A stretch of 6,212 nucleotides of DNA from Gemmatimonadales bacterium (GTDB lineage Bacteria; Gemmatimonadota; Gemmatimonadetes; Palauibacterales; Palauibacteraceae): contig DAOVWI010000131.1 of assembly GCA_030636765.1 (NCBI GenBank), forward strand, positions 1 through 6,212, read 5' to 3'. The number at the start of each line of letters is the position of its first letter. The stretch's first letter is position 1. A program made the translations under genes and the position numbers. Shown in pieces: positions 1 to 6,212 of the stretch. Under the pieces are notes generated by a model. That model was not told where the DNA came from, did no database searches, and saw only the letters and a list, made by a program, of their open reading frames with translations.

Positions 1-114
1 AAGGAGCGGCTCGCCGCCTACAAGATCCCGCGCGAGCTACGGCTGCTCGACGCGCTGCCCCGGAACGCGATGGGAAAGGTGATCAAGACCGAGGTCAGGA
101 CGTTGTTCGAGTAG
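1..114 (+). CDS. Acyl-CoA synthetase / AMP-dependent ligase, C-terminal fragment
   Basis: Only the last 37 codons are in the window; the gene enters from the left edge in frame 1 and ends at TAG 112-114. The peptide ends in the small C-terminal lid domain of ANL-superfamily adenylating enzymes. It shows LAAYKIPRE followed by LPRNAMGKVIK, the A10-type motif whose lysine (fragment residue 26, in GKV) contacts the acyl-adenylate in the first half-reaction. Family knowledge: such enzymes activate a carboxylic acid with ATP and transfer it to CoA in the cytoplasm. The pattern K-E-R-L-A-x-Y-K-x-P-R...LPRN-x-MGKV recalls malonyl-CoA synthetase (MatB) and medium-chain acyl-CoA ligases, but the acid-binding pocket lies outside the window, so the substrate is unknown. 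The next gene follows on the same strand after 54 bp. Confidence 0.88.
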   Translation, partial: KERLAAYKIPRELRLLDALPRNAMGKVIKTEVRTLFE

Positions 115-116
115 CC

Positions 117-150
117 GCGCCTACGCTCAGCGTGTCCTGAGCGTAGGCGC
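117..150. repeat. Perfect 14-bp inverted repeat with 6-nt loop
   Basis: The left arm GCGCCTACGCTCAG (117-130) is the exact reverse complement of the right arm CTGAGCGTAGGCGC (137-150), separated by CGTGTC. It begins 2 bp after the ligase stop codon and ends 18 bp before the flavoprotein start. In RNA it would form a very stable hairpin. No T-run follows on the + strand (the next bases are ACGGAAAGGG), so it is not a classical intrinsic terminator. It could be a REP-like dispersed intergenic element, a U-tract-less terminator, or an mRNA-stabilising 3' hairpin. The arm sequence resembles short palindromes I recall as scattered between genes in GC-rich genomes; that is memory, not checked. Confidence 0.8.
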
Positions 151-168
151 ACGGAAAGGGTCTTCGGA

Positions 169-1545
169 ATGAGCTCGAGGGACAGGTACGACGCGATCGT
201 CATCGGCACGGGGCAGGGAGGTAAGCCGCTCGCCCAGGCGTTCGCCCGCGCCGGCCGGCCCGTCGCGATCATCGAGCGCGAGCACGTCGGCGGGAGCTGC
301 GTGAACGTGGGCTGCACGCCCACGAAGACGATGGTGGCGAGCGCTCGGGTCGCGTACCTGGCCCGGCGGGCGGCGGAGTTCGGGGTGCGGACCGGGCCCG
401 TCTCGGTCGATCAGACGGTGGTCCGAAAGAGAAAACGCGACATCGTCGAGAGCTTCAGCGGTGGGAACCGGAGGGGTCTGGAGAGCACGGATGGCCTCGA
501 CCTCGTCATGGGCGAGGCGAGCTTCACGGGACCCAACGAGCTCGAGGTCCGGGGTGAGACGCGGCGCCTGACGGCCGACACGATCTTCATCAACACCGGG
601 CTCAGGCCCGAGGTGCCCGACATACCGGGGCTGGACACGGTCGACTACCTGGACTCCACGAGCGTCATGGAGCTGGGCGAGGTGCCCGAGCACCTCATCG
701 TGCTGGGCGGCGGCTACATCGGACTCGAGTTCGGGCAGATGTTCCGCCGCTTCGGCGCCGAGGTGACGGTCGTGCAGAGGGGTCCTCGCCTCATGCCCAG
801 GGAGGACGAGGACGTCTCGGAGGAGATCGGGGCCATCCTGAGGGAGGAGGGGCTCGAGATCCTGGTCGAGACCAGGCCTGTTCGCGCCTCCGGGGCCGAT
901 GGCGGAGTGGAGCTCGAGCTGGAGGGTCCCGGTGGTGCCCGGACTCTCGGCGGCTCCCACCTCCTGGTCGCCACGGGCCGCCGGCCGAACACGGATGGGT
1001 TGAACCTCGAGGCCGCCGGCGTGGAGGTCGACGGCCGCGGGTTCATCCCGGTCGACGAGCGTCTCGAGACGAACGTGCCCGGCATCTACGCGATGGGCGA
1101 CGTGAACGGCGGGCCCGCCTTTACCCACATCTCCTACGACGACTACCGGCTGCTGGCGGCGAACCTGCTGGACGGCGGGGATCTCACGACGGAAGGTAGG
1201 CTCGTGCCGTACACGCTCTACACCGACCCCCAGCTCGGCCGGGTCGGGCTGACGGAGCGTGAGGCGCGGGATCGGGGGCTCGACTTCCAGGTCGCCAAGA
1301 TGCCCATGACGCACGTGGCGCGTGCGCTCGAGTCGGACGAGAGCCGCGGCTTCATGAAGGCGATCGTGGATTCGGCCAGCGGGCGAATCCTCGGCTGCGC
1401 GGTCCTCGGGATGGAGGGCGGCGAGCTCATGTCGATGATCCAGATCGCCATGATGGGCGATCTGCCGTACACGGCCCTGCGGGATGCGATCTTCGCCCAC
1501 CCGGCCCTCGCCGAGTCGCTGAACAACCTGTTCTCGAAGCTCTAG
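169..1545 (+). CDS. Class I pyridine nucleotide-disulfide oxidoreductase (MerA/LPD-like flavoprotein)
   Basis: This 458-residue protein has the usual length and domain order of the glutathione reductase/dihydrolipoamide dehydrogenase family. An N-terminal FAD dinucleotide fold (GTGQGG, residues 13-18) ends at Glu36. The redox-active disulfide is C44-VNVG-C49, followed by TPTKT. A second Rossmann motif for NAD(P) is GGGYIGLE (180-187). ATGRRPNT (268-275) and GDVNG (310-314, FAD binding) follow. The C-terminal dimerisation domain carries His444-Pro and Glu449, matching the catalytic His-Glu pair of lipoamide dehydrogenase. There is no N-terminal HMA domain and no C-terminal vicinal Cys pair, so a true mercuric reductase is unlikely despite the familiar 'mercuric reductase' label for such sequences. 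Gln203-Arg204 after the second Rossmann strand, instead of the Glu common in NAD-users, hints at NADPH (inference). The ATG at 169 is preceded by GGAAAGGG (153-160), spaced 8 nt. The physiological disulfide or electron acceptor is unknown. Confidence 0.9.
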   Translation: MSSRDRYDAIVIGTGQGGKPLAQAFARAGRPVAIIEREHVGGSCVNVGCTPTKTMVASARVAYLARRAAEFGVRTGPVSVDQTVVRKRKRDIVESFSGGNRRGLESTDGLDLVMGEASFTGPNELEVRGETRRLTADTIFINTGLRPEVPDIPGLDTVDYLDSTSVMELGEVPEHLIVLGGGYIGLEFGQMFRRFGAEVTVVQRGPRLMPREDEDVSEEIGAILREEGLEILVETRPVRASGADGGVELELEGPGGARTLGGSHLLVATGRRPNTDGLNLEAAGVEVDGRGFIPVDERLETNVPGIYAMGDVNGGPAFTHISYDDYRLLAANLLDGGDLTTEGRLVPYTLYTDPQLGRVGLTEREARDRGLDFQVAKMPMTHVARALESDESRGFMKAIVDSASGRILGCAVLGMEGGELMSMIQIAMMGDLPYTALRDAIFAHPALAESLNNLFSKL

Positions 1546-1573
1546 AAGGCTGCTGAAGAAGTACGCCTTCTTC
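1544..1573. terminator. Possible weak bidirectional terminator between convergent genes
   Basis: The flavoprotein (stop 1543-1545) and the S46 peptidase (stop 1573-1575 on the minus strand) converge with only 27 bp between them. Two mutually exclusive 7-bp stems can form here: AGAAGGC 1544-1550 with GCCTTCT 1565-1571 (14-nt loop), or GAAGAAG 1555-1561 with CTTCTTC 1567-1573 (5-nt loop). Both overlap a stop codon. There is no clear T-run in either direction, only TTCTTC. Placement between converging genes is the main support; the stems are short and the call is weak. Confidence 0.35.
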
Positions 1574-3777
1574 TAGCGACCGGCCGCGGCGGCGTCGGCC
1601 TCGGCCTCCGTTTCGAACAGCCGCCCCGTCTCGAGCTCCTCTACGATCCGGTCGGCGTCGTACACCTCGTCCAGTGCCGCCCGAATCGCTCGAACGTCCA
1701 CCATGACGTTGCGGCCCCTCTCCGGCAGGTAGATGAAGTCGCGGGAAAGGCCCTGGATGTTGCGGTCGAAGTTGAGGCCGACCAGCGTCTGATCCGGGGT
1801 CACGGCCGGAGAGCCGGAGTTGCCACCGTACGTATCGGCAGTCGAGACAAAGTTGAGCGGCGTGCTCAGGTCGAGTCCCGCGGGCGGTTCGCTCCAGCGT
1901 CCCGGAAGCGCCCAGGCCACCTCGCCCGCGTGGCCGTAGTGCCGGTCATAGAGTCCGTAGAATGTCGTGTACGGCGGCGCGAGCGTGCCGTTGTACTCGA
2001 AACCCCGTACGACGCCATCCGTGATTCGCGGTGAGAACGTGCCGTCGGGCGGAACACCTCCTCCATAGATGGCGAAGCGCGCCCGCCCGAGCTGGGCCGC
2101 CAGCTCGTTCTCCTCGGTGAGGAGCCGATTGAATTCCGAGCGATAGCGGCGGGAGATCGGAAGCAGGGCGGCGACGAGCCGGAGTGCCGGATCCTCGGCG
2201 GGACTCGGCCCACCTGCCGCCAGCGCCGCCGCCGCTCCCGCCGAGTCGGCGAGCACGGAGCCGGCGAGGAGCGCGTCGGCCGCCTCCGCCGGCGTGACTC
2301 CCTGAAGAGCGGCCCGCGTGATCTCGTGGTTCGCTCCGAAGTAGCGTTCGAAGTCGGTGAAGCGGGCCGCCAGGAGCCGCCGCTCCAGCTCCGGCGGCTG
2401 GTCGCCGATCCGCCGGATCTCCAGGGCGAGCAGCTCGAGGCTGTCCGCCGGGGCTCCCTCTGCCCGAGCCTCCAGATACGCGTCGGCCGCCAGCGCCCGG
2501 CGCAGCGTGGACGAGGCGTACAAGCTGCTGGTCTGCGCCACGAGGGCACCGAACGCCGCCGCGTGCTCGGCCTTCTCGACCTGGATGCCTGCCAGCCGCT
2601 CGAAGACGCCCTCGTACCGGGCCTCCAGCTCCGGATTGCCCCGGATCGAGTCGCTAAGCTTCCGCTCCGCGTCCCGCTTTCGCGCCATGATGACCGGGTC
2701 GCCCAGCGCCTCGAGGCGACCGGTGGACGCCTTGAGCGAGTTTGACAGCCCGAACATCCGGTTCCGGATCTCCAGCGCCTCGGCCTCCTCGGGGCGCGCG
2801 CGCCGGTACTCCTCCAGGGCGTCCAGTCGGCTCCGAAGGAACCCGATAAGGGCCGGAACCTGGATGTCGCGCTGGTACTCGAGCTGTGCCATCGTCCGGA
2901 GGCGATTCGTCTGCCCCGGGTTTCCGATCACGAAGACGACGTCGCCCTCCTCGACGCCCGCCTGGCTCCAGGTGAAGTGATGCTCCGGGCGGTACGGTGC
3001 CCCGTCCACGTAGATCCGCAGAAACGCGAAGTCGAGGGCGTAGCGCGGATAGGTGAAGTTGTCCGGGTCGCCGCCGAAGAACCCGAGCTCGAGCTCGACG
3101 GCCTGGACGAGACGCACGTCTGTGAAGCGCCGGAAAACATAGGCCGAGTAGCGCCCGCCGTTGTACAGGGAAACCACCTGCACCCACACGGAGTCGCCCT
3201 GGTCGCCGTAGGTCTCACGGCCGCGGGCACGAACCTCCTCCATCACCGCTCGCCGCGCCCGGTCCCGTTCCTCGCCGCCTCCCGCCCGATCGAGGGCCGA
3301 GAGAACCTCATCGCTCACGTCCTCGATCGAGATGAGATGATCGGCGAAGTAAGCCTCGAGCGGCCGTTCCTCTTCCAGCGTGGCCGCGTAGAAGCCGCTG
3401 TCCAGCAGGTTCTCGCCCGCCCGGCTGGCTCGGCTGACGGCACCGCGCACGCAGTGGTGGTTCGTCGCCACGAGGCCGTTGGGGGAGACGAAGGAGGCCG
3501 AGCAGCCAGTGATTCGGAGCACCGAGAGGCGCGCCCGCCGGAACCAGGCCTCGTCCGCTGAAAAGCCGTAAGTTTCGGTGAAGTACGCCTCCGGAGGGTC
3601 CTCGAACGTCCACATCTTGCCGTTGTCGAACCGTCCCGCCCGGACCGTGTCGAGGTCGGTGTTGCGGGTCTGCGCCTCGAGGACGCCGAGCGAGGCGAAG
3701 AGCAGGGCGGCGGCCGAGCCGCAGAGCTTGAGGCCTCGCCGGACGCCAGGCGGCCGGACCGTTATCGCTGCTTGCAT
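1573..3777 (-). CDS. Secreted S46-family dipeptidyl-peptidase (DPP7/DPP11 type)
   Basis: This is a 734-residue serine exopeptidase of MEROPS family S46, which removes dipeptides from the free N-terminus of oligopeptides in the periplasm or at the outer surface. The start at 3777 is chosen because AAAGGAG lies 6 nt upstream and a signal peptide follows: basic start, hydrophobic stretch around residues 17-33, likely cleavage in VLEA-QT near residue 35. The triad of the chymotrypsin-like fold is complete: His108 (second His of TNHHC, 105-109), Asp249 (ALDFAFLRIY) and Ser654 (GNSGSP). The central part is a long charged helical region, as in known S46 structures. Residues holding the substrate amino terminus in the family are Asn240 and Asp671, but the usual Trp next to the Asn is Phe241. 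Arg672, 18 residues after the catalytic Ser, matches the DPP11 residue linked to Asp/Glu at P1, where DPP7 has Gly. Family length of about 700-720 residues fits. It is divergent to the cyclase gene and convergent to the flavoprotein, so it appears to be its own transcription unit. Confidence 0.93.
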   Translation of the reverse strand: MQAAITVRPPGVRRGLKLCGSAAALLFASLGVLEAQTRNTDLDTVRAGRFDNGKMWTFEDPPEAYFTETYGFSADEAWFRRARLSVLRITGCSASFVSPNGLVATNHHCVRGAVSRASRAGENLLDSGFYAATLEEERPLEAYFADHLISIEDVSDEVLSALDRAGGGEERDRARRAVMEEVRARGRETYGDQGDSVWVQVVSLYNGGRYSAYVFRRFTDVRLVQAVELELGFFGGDPDNFTYPRYALDFAFLRIYVDGAPYRPEHHFTWSQAGVEEGDVVFVIGNPGQTNRLRTMAQLEYQRDIQVPALIGFLRSRLDALEEYRRARPEEAEALEIRNRMFGLSNSLKASTGRLEALGDPVIMARKRDAERKLSDSIRGNPELEARYEGVFERLAGIQVEKAEHAAAFGALVAQTSSLYASSTLRRALAADAYLEARAEGAPADSLELLALEIRRIGDQPPELERRLLAARFTDFERYFGANHEITRAALQGVTPAEAADALLAGSVLADSAGAAAALAAGGPSPAEDPALRLVAALLPISRRYRSEFNRLLTEENELAAQLGRARFAIYGGGVPPDGTFSPRITDGVVRGFEYNGTLAPPYTTFYGLYDRHYGHAGEVAWALPGRWSEPPAGLDLSTPLNFVSTADTYGGNSGSPAVTPDQTLVGLNFDRNIQGLSRDFIYLPERGRNVMVDVRAIRAALDEVYDADRIVEELETGRLFETEAEADAAAAGR

Positions 3778-3783
3778 GCATCG

Positions 3784-3790
3784 CTCCTTT
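3784..3790 (-). promoter_or_regulatory. Ribosome-binding site of the S46 peptidase
   Basis: On the minus strand AAAGGAG sits 6 nt upstream of ATG 3777-3775. It decides the start: an upstream in-frame extension to 3894 is possible but has no such site and would place about 39 charged residues before the signal peptide. Confidence 0.8.
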
Positions 3791-3951
3791 CCGCCGTTCC
3801 CTTGATCGTCCCCGATGCGACGGGCTACCATACTCGGCGCTTGGCGCCCGGTTCGCCACGTGTTGAAGATCGTGAGCCTACGCACCCGTGGCACAGTGTC
3901 TAGATACCGCTCGAACTAGATCGCATAATGGCCATTGGCAAATGAAGATAC

Positions 3952-3957
3952 GGGAGG
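3952..3957 (+). promoter_or_regulatory. Ribosome-binding site of the cyclase-family gene
   Basis: GGGAGG lies 4 nt before ATG 3962. The spacing is a little short, but this is the only purine-rich site of this strength near the gene. It favours ATG 3962 over an in-frame TTG at 3935, which would add nine residues with no family similarity that I recognise. Confidence 0.65.
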
Positions 3958-3961
3958 ATCG

Positions 3962-4750
3962 ATGAAGCCGTATGATCTGTCGCAGCCGCTGAACGCCGAG
4001 GTCTCCTTCTGGCCCTACTACCCGCCGTTCGAGGCGAAGTACTTCAAGAGGAAATCGGAGCATGGGGTGAACGCCCAGTATATCCAGACGTCCAATCACA
4101 TCGGCACGCACCTGGACGCGCCCCGGCACTTCGTCACGGGCGGGATGACGATCGACGAGATCCCGCTCGAGTGGCTGTACGGGCCCGGTGTGATCGTCGA
4201 CCTGACCGACGAGATGGACGACTGCGCCGTGTACACGCCCGAGATGATCGAGAAGAGGGTCGAGGTTCGAAACGGCGACCTCCTCGTGCTCCACACGGGC
4301 TGGCACCGCTTCGGCCAGTTCGGCGAGAGCCCGAACGAGGAACGCTACATCCTGTACCACCCGGGCGCGCACCCGGACATGGTCCCGTGGCTGCTGGAGA
4401 AGGAGATCAGGATCTGGTCGGTCGACGCCGTCTCCACGGATCATCCGATGAACCTTCCGATCGGGCGGTTTCTCGGGAAGGGAACGTTCGGACACTGCGA
4501 TCGGGTGCGTGCGCTGTGCGAGCGGAAGTTCGGGGGGAGCGAGAAGCTTGCGGAGCTCTTCCCGGAGGAACACTACCAGCTCACTCACAACGCCTTGTTC
4601 CCGCACCACTGCATGCACGCGGAGAACCTGGGCGGCGACATCGGCGCGCCGGAGCTCCAGAACCGCCGTCTGACCATCGGCGTGTTTCCGTGGAAGTTCA
4701 GGGGCGGGGAGGCGGCGTTCTGTCGGGCGATCGCGTTCCTGGAAGAGTAG
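3962..4750 (+). CDS. Cyclase-family metal-dependent hydrolase (kynurenine formamidase-like)
   Basis: The 262-residue protein belongs to the cyclase family (Pfam PF04199 type), which includes bacterial kynurenine formamidase KynB and isatin hydrolase. The defining metal and catalytic motif HxxxHxDxxxH is intact: His46, His50, Asp52 and His56 within NHIGTHLDAPRHF, nearly the same positions as in KynB. Further family marks are NGDLLVLHTGW (about residues 104-114), SVDAVSTDHP in the middle, and the C-terminal HAENL with Glu221, a likely further metal ligand. There is no signal peptide, so it should act in the cytoplasm. It is some 40-50 residues longer than typical KynB. Family members hydrolyse N-formyl, lactam or cyclic amide bonds; the substrate here cannot be assigned, and no tryptophan-pathway neighbours support a KynB role. 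The stop TAG 4748-4750 overlaps the start of the amidase gene, so the two form an operon. An in-frame TTG at 3935 is a less likely alternative start. Confidence 0.88.
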   Translation: MKPYDLSQPLNAEVSFWPYYPPFEAKYFKRKSEHGVNAQYIQTSNHIGTHLDAPRHFVTGGMTIDEIPLEWLYGPGVIVDLTDEMDDCAVYTPEMIEKRVEVRNGDLLVLHTGWHRFGQFGESPNEERYILYHPGAHPDMVPWLLEKEIRIWSVDAVSTDHPMNLPIGRFLGKGTFGHCDRVRALCERKFGGSEKLAELFPEEHYQLTHNALFPHHCMHAENLGGDIGAPELQNRRLTIGVFPWKFRGGEAAFCRAIAFLEE

Positions 4751-6207
4751 TGCGCACCGCCGGGGCCGGCGCTGTGGCGCTAGCTGACCTGCCGGCGACC
4801 GAGCTCCGAAGGAGGATCGGCAGCCGTGAGGCCTCGCCGGTCGAGGTCGTGGAGGCGTGTCTGGCCCGGATCGAGGCGTACGGCGAGAGGCTGAACGCCG
4901 TCGTCACGCTGAACGAGGGCGCTCTCGATGAAGCACGCGAGGCCGAAGGGGCTCTCGCACGAGGCGCGGACGCTGGCCCTCTGTTCGGCCTTCCCGTCGG
5001 CATTAAGGACGTGACGCCGGTCGCCGGAATGCGCACCACGTACGGCTCCCCGATGCACGCCGATCACGTGGCGACGGAAGACGCGCTGGTCGTCCGCCGG
5101 CTCAAGGACGCCGGCGCCATCATCCTCGGGAAGACGAACACCCCCGAGTTTGCGACCGGCGCCAACACCTACAACGAGATCTTCGGCCCGACCCGTAATC
5201 CGTGGAATCCCAGGCTCAGCGCCGGGGGATCCACGGGTGGTGGGGCCGCCGGGCTGGCAAGCGGCATGATCGCCCTCGCCGAGGGGACGGACCTCGGCGG
5301 CTCGCTGAGGGTGCCGGCCGCCTTCTGCGGGGTGGTCGGGCTCCGTCCCTCGCCGGGAATCGTGCCGACGTACCCCTCCCGGTACGTGTGGGACACCCTG
5401 CAGGTCACGGGCGGGATGGGGCGCACCGCCGAAGACATCGCTCTGATGCTCGAGGCGGTCGCCGGCCCCAGCCGGAAGCTTCCCGTGAACCAGCCCGCGT
5501 CCGGATCCGGCCTGGTCGAGGCCGTGCGGCGCCAAATCGAAGCGCCCGGCCGCTCCGGTGCGGTGGGCGGCGGTCCGCTCCGGCTCGCCTACTGCTCCGA
5601 CATCGCGGGCATCGGTGTGGACGAGCGGGTGGAAACCGTCTGCCGCGGCGCGGCGTTCGACCTGGCCGGAGATGACGTCGAGGTCGAGGAAATCGGGCTC
5701 GACCTGTCCTTCGCCTGGCAGGCCTTCCTCGCGCTGCGGGGCTACTGGATGGTGGCGCACCACCGGGAGCGGATAGACAGGCTGGATGAGCTGGGCGAGA
5801 ACCTGGCCGGGAACATCCGCGCGGGCCTGGAGCTGACCACGGCCGAGCTCGGCGCGGCGGAGCAGGCTCGATCTCGGCTCTGGGAGCTCATGGGCGAGAC
5901 CCTGAAGCGTTTCGACCACCTGCTGACTCCGTGCGTGGCCGTGCCCCCTTTTCCCGTGGACCAGAACTACCCGGAGACGGTCGCTGGGCGGCGGATGGAG
6001 TCCTACGTGGACTGGATCGCGCCGACCTTCCTCCTCAGCCTTTCCGGCCTTCCCGTGGCTTCAGTGCCCTGCGGTCTCGACGAAGGCGGGCTGCCCGTCG
6101 GCCTGCAGGTGGTCGGGTCGCTCTTCGGCGAAGTCTCGGTGCTCGCGCTGGCTGCGCGCGTTCAGACGCTCCGTCCGATCGGACTCCCCGAGCTGTCTCT
6201 GCTCTGA
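4750..6207 (+). CDS. Amidase-signature family amidase
   Basis: From GTG 4750 this is a 485-residue amidase-signature enzyme, the usual family length, cleaving C-N amide bonds through a Ser-cisSer-Lys triad. All three residues are present: Lys86 (GLPVGIKD), cis-Ser161 (AGGSTGG) and nucleophile Ser185 (GTDLGGSLR). The 24-residue gap between the serines equals that in FAAH and malonamidase E2. The second serine of the common GGSSGG is Thr162 here. The signature continues VPAAFCGVVGLRPSPG; the C-terminal third has FDHLLTPCVAVPPFP and LSGLPVASVPCG, typical of the family. There is no GatB or GatC partner nearby, so a GatA role is unlikely. No signal peptide is seen; expected location is cytoplasm. 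The start is uncertain: GTG 4750 shares its G with the cyclase stop (TAGTG), implying translational coupling, with GGAAGAG (4741-4747) very close upstream. GTG 4774 is an alternative (477 residues). The open frame runs back to 4171, but that part overlaps the cyclase and has no amidase similarity. Substrate unknown. Confidence 0.92.
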   Translation: MRTAGAGAVALADLPATELRRRIGSREASPVEVVEACLARIEAYGERLNAVVTLNEGALDEAREAEGALARGADAGPLFGLPVGIKDVTPVAGMRTTYGSPMHADHVATEDALVVRRLKDAGAIILGKTNTPEFATGANTYNEIFGPTRNPWNPRLSAGGSTGGGAAGLASGMIALAEGTDLGGSLRVPAAFCGVVGLRPSPGIVPTYPSRYVWDTLQVTGGMGRTAEDIALMLEAVAGPSRKLPVNQPASGSGLVEAVRRQIEAPGRSGAVGGGPLRLAYCSDIAGIGVDERVETVCRGAAFDLAGDDVEVEEIGLDLSFAWQAFLALRGYWMVAHHRERIDRLDELGENLAGNIRAGLELTTAELGAAEQARSRLWELMGETLKRFDHLLTPCVAVPPFPVDQNYPETVAGRRMESYVDWIAPTFLLSLSGLPVASVPCGLDEGGLPVGLQVVGSLFGEVSVLALAARVQTLRPIGLPELSLL

Positions 6208-6212
6208 GTCCG

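Larger units (their letters stand above)
3778..3961. promoter_or_regulatory. Divergent intergenic region between S46 peptidase and cyclase-amidase unit
   Basis: These 184 bp separate two divergently transcribed genes and must hold the start signals for both unless transcripts enter from further away. The half nearer the cyclase (about 3895-3950) is visibly richer in A+T than the flanking genes. CATAAT (3924-3929) resembles a -10 box for the + strand, but I see no convincing -35 box at 16-18 bp spacing. Short palindromes are present: GGCGC-TTG-GCGCC (3836-3848), CACGTG (3857-3862) and TCTAGA (3899-3904). Any could be an operator half or chance. I see no riboswitch or small RNA. Confidence 0.4.

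Noticed and set aside
127..1500. A 457-codon open frame on the minus strand opposite the flavoprotein
   Set aside because: It is the complementary shadow of a GC-rich gene. Its product is rich in Arg, His, Pro, Glu and Asp with no recognisable domain, while the opposite strand encodes a complete, motif-bearing enzyme.
169..1545. True mercuric reductase (merA) or lipoamide dehydrogenase (lpdA) identity
   Set aside because: No HMA domain or C-terminal Cys pair for MerA, and no 2-oxo acid dehydrogenase neighbours for LPD; a family-level name is all the sequence supports.
2357..3561. Plus-strand open frames opposite the S46 peptidase (including 2357-2980 and 2977-3561)
   Set aside because: Their predicted products are low-complexity Arg/Ala/Ser- or Val/Glu-rich with no motifs; they mirror the codon bias of the peptidase gene.
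3778..3894. 39-residue N-terminal extension of the S46 peptidase to a start at 3894
   Set aside because: The extension is charged and would bury the signal peptide; ATG 3777 has a strong ribosome-binding site 6 nt upstream.
3863..3906. TTGAAG (3863-3868) with TAGATA (3901-3906) as a + strand promoter
   Set aside because: The spacing is 32 bp, far from 16-18 bp, so the two boxes do not form a plausible sigma-70-type pair.
4171..4749. N-terminal extension of the amidase frame overlapping the cyclase gene, as a possible fusion protein
   Set aside because: The extension is Arg/Gly/Pro-rich with no domain, and the cyclase frame over the same bases carries clear family motifs. The frame is open by chance in GC-rich DNA.
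4780..5919. 379-codon minus-strand open frame opposite the amidase
   Set aside because: Shadow of the amidase; the product has no domain and the + strand frame has the full amidase signature.

Overview
The window is a GC-rich (roughly two-thirds G+C by eye), densely coded bacterial stretch with four complete genes and the tail of a fifth. A Gemmatimonadota-like or other high-GC Gram-negative host is suggested by three things: the base composition, the long exported S46-family dipeptidyl-peptidase (a family mainly of Gram-negative, protein-degrading bacteria), and a signal peptide ending in Ala-Gln. This taxonomic call is inference; no rRNA or other marker is present.

Layout. Positions 1-114 are the C-terminal end of an ANL-superfamily acyl-CoA ligase (+). 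A perfect 14-bp inverted repeat (117-150) fills most of the gap before a class I pyridine nucleotide-disulfide oxidoreductase at 169-1545 (+), of the kind often labelled 'mercuric reductase' but lacking the MerA mercury-binding parts. A 27-bp convergent gap holds a weak hairpin. Next comes a secreted S46 dipeptidyl-peptidase (1573-3777, -) with its full catalytic triad and an arginine at the position that gives DPP11 its Asp/Glu preference. A 184-bp divergent intergenic region follows. Last is a two-gene + strand unit: a metal-dependent cyclase/kynurenine-formamidase-like hydrolase (3962-4750) and an amidase-signature enzyme (4750-6207), whose start overlaps the preceding stop by one base (TAGTG).

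How the genes may work together. The cyclase-family hydrolase and the amidase are almost certainly co-transcribed and probably translationally coupled, so they may act in sequence on one amide, lactam or N-acyl substrate; the substrate cannot be read from the sequence. The S46 peptidase would release dipeptides in the periplasm from imported oligopeptides and reads as an independent gene with its own strong ribosome-binding site. The ligase and flavoprotein run in the same direction, but the palindrome between them leaves operon membership open.

No mobile element, CRISPR array, tRNA, rRNA or defence system was seen. The region looks like ordinary metabolic chromosome. The points most worth following are the DPP11-like specificity residue combined with a Trp-to-Phe change in the peptidase N-terminus anchor, the unassigned cyclase-amidase pair, the MerA-like flavoprotein of unknown substrate, and the long perfect palindrome.
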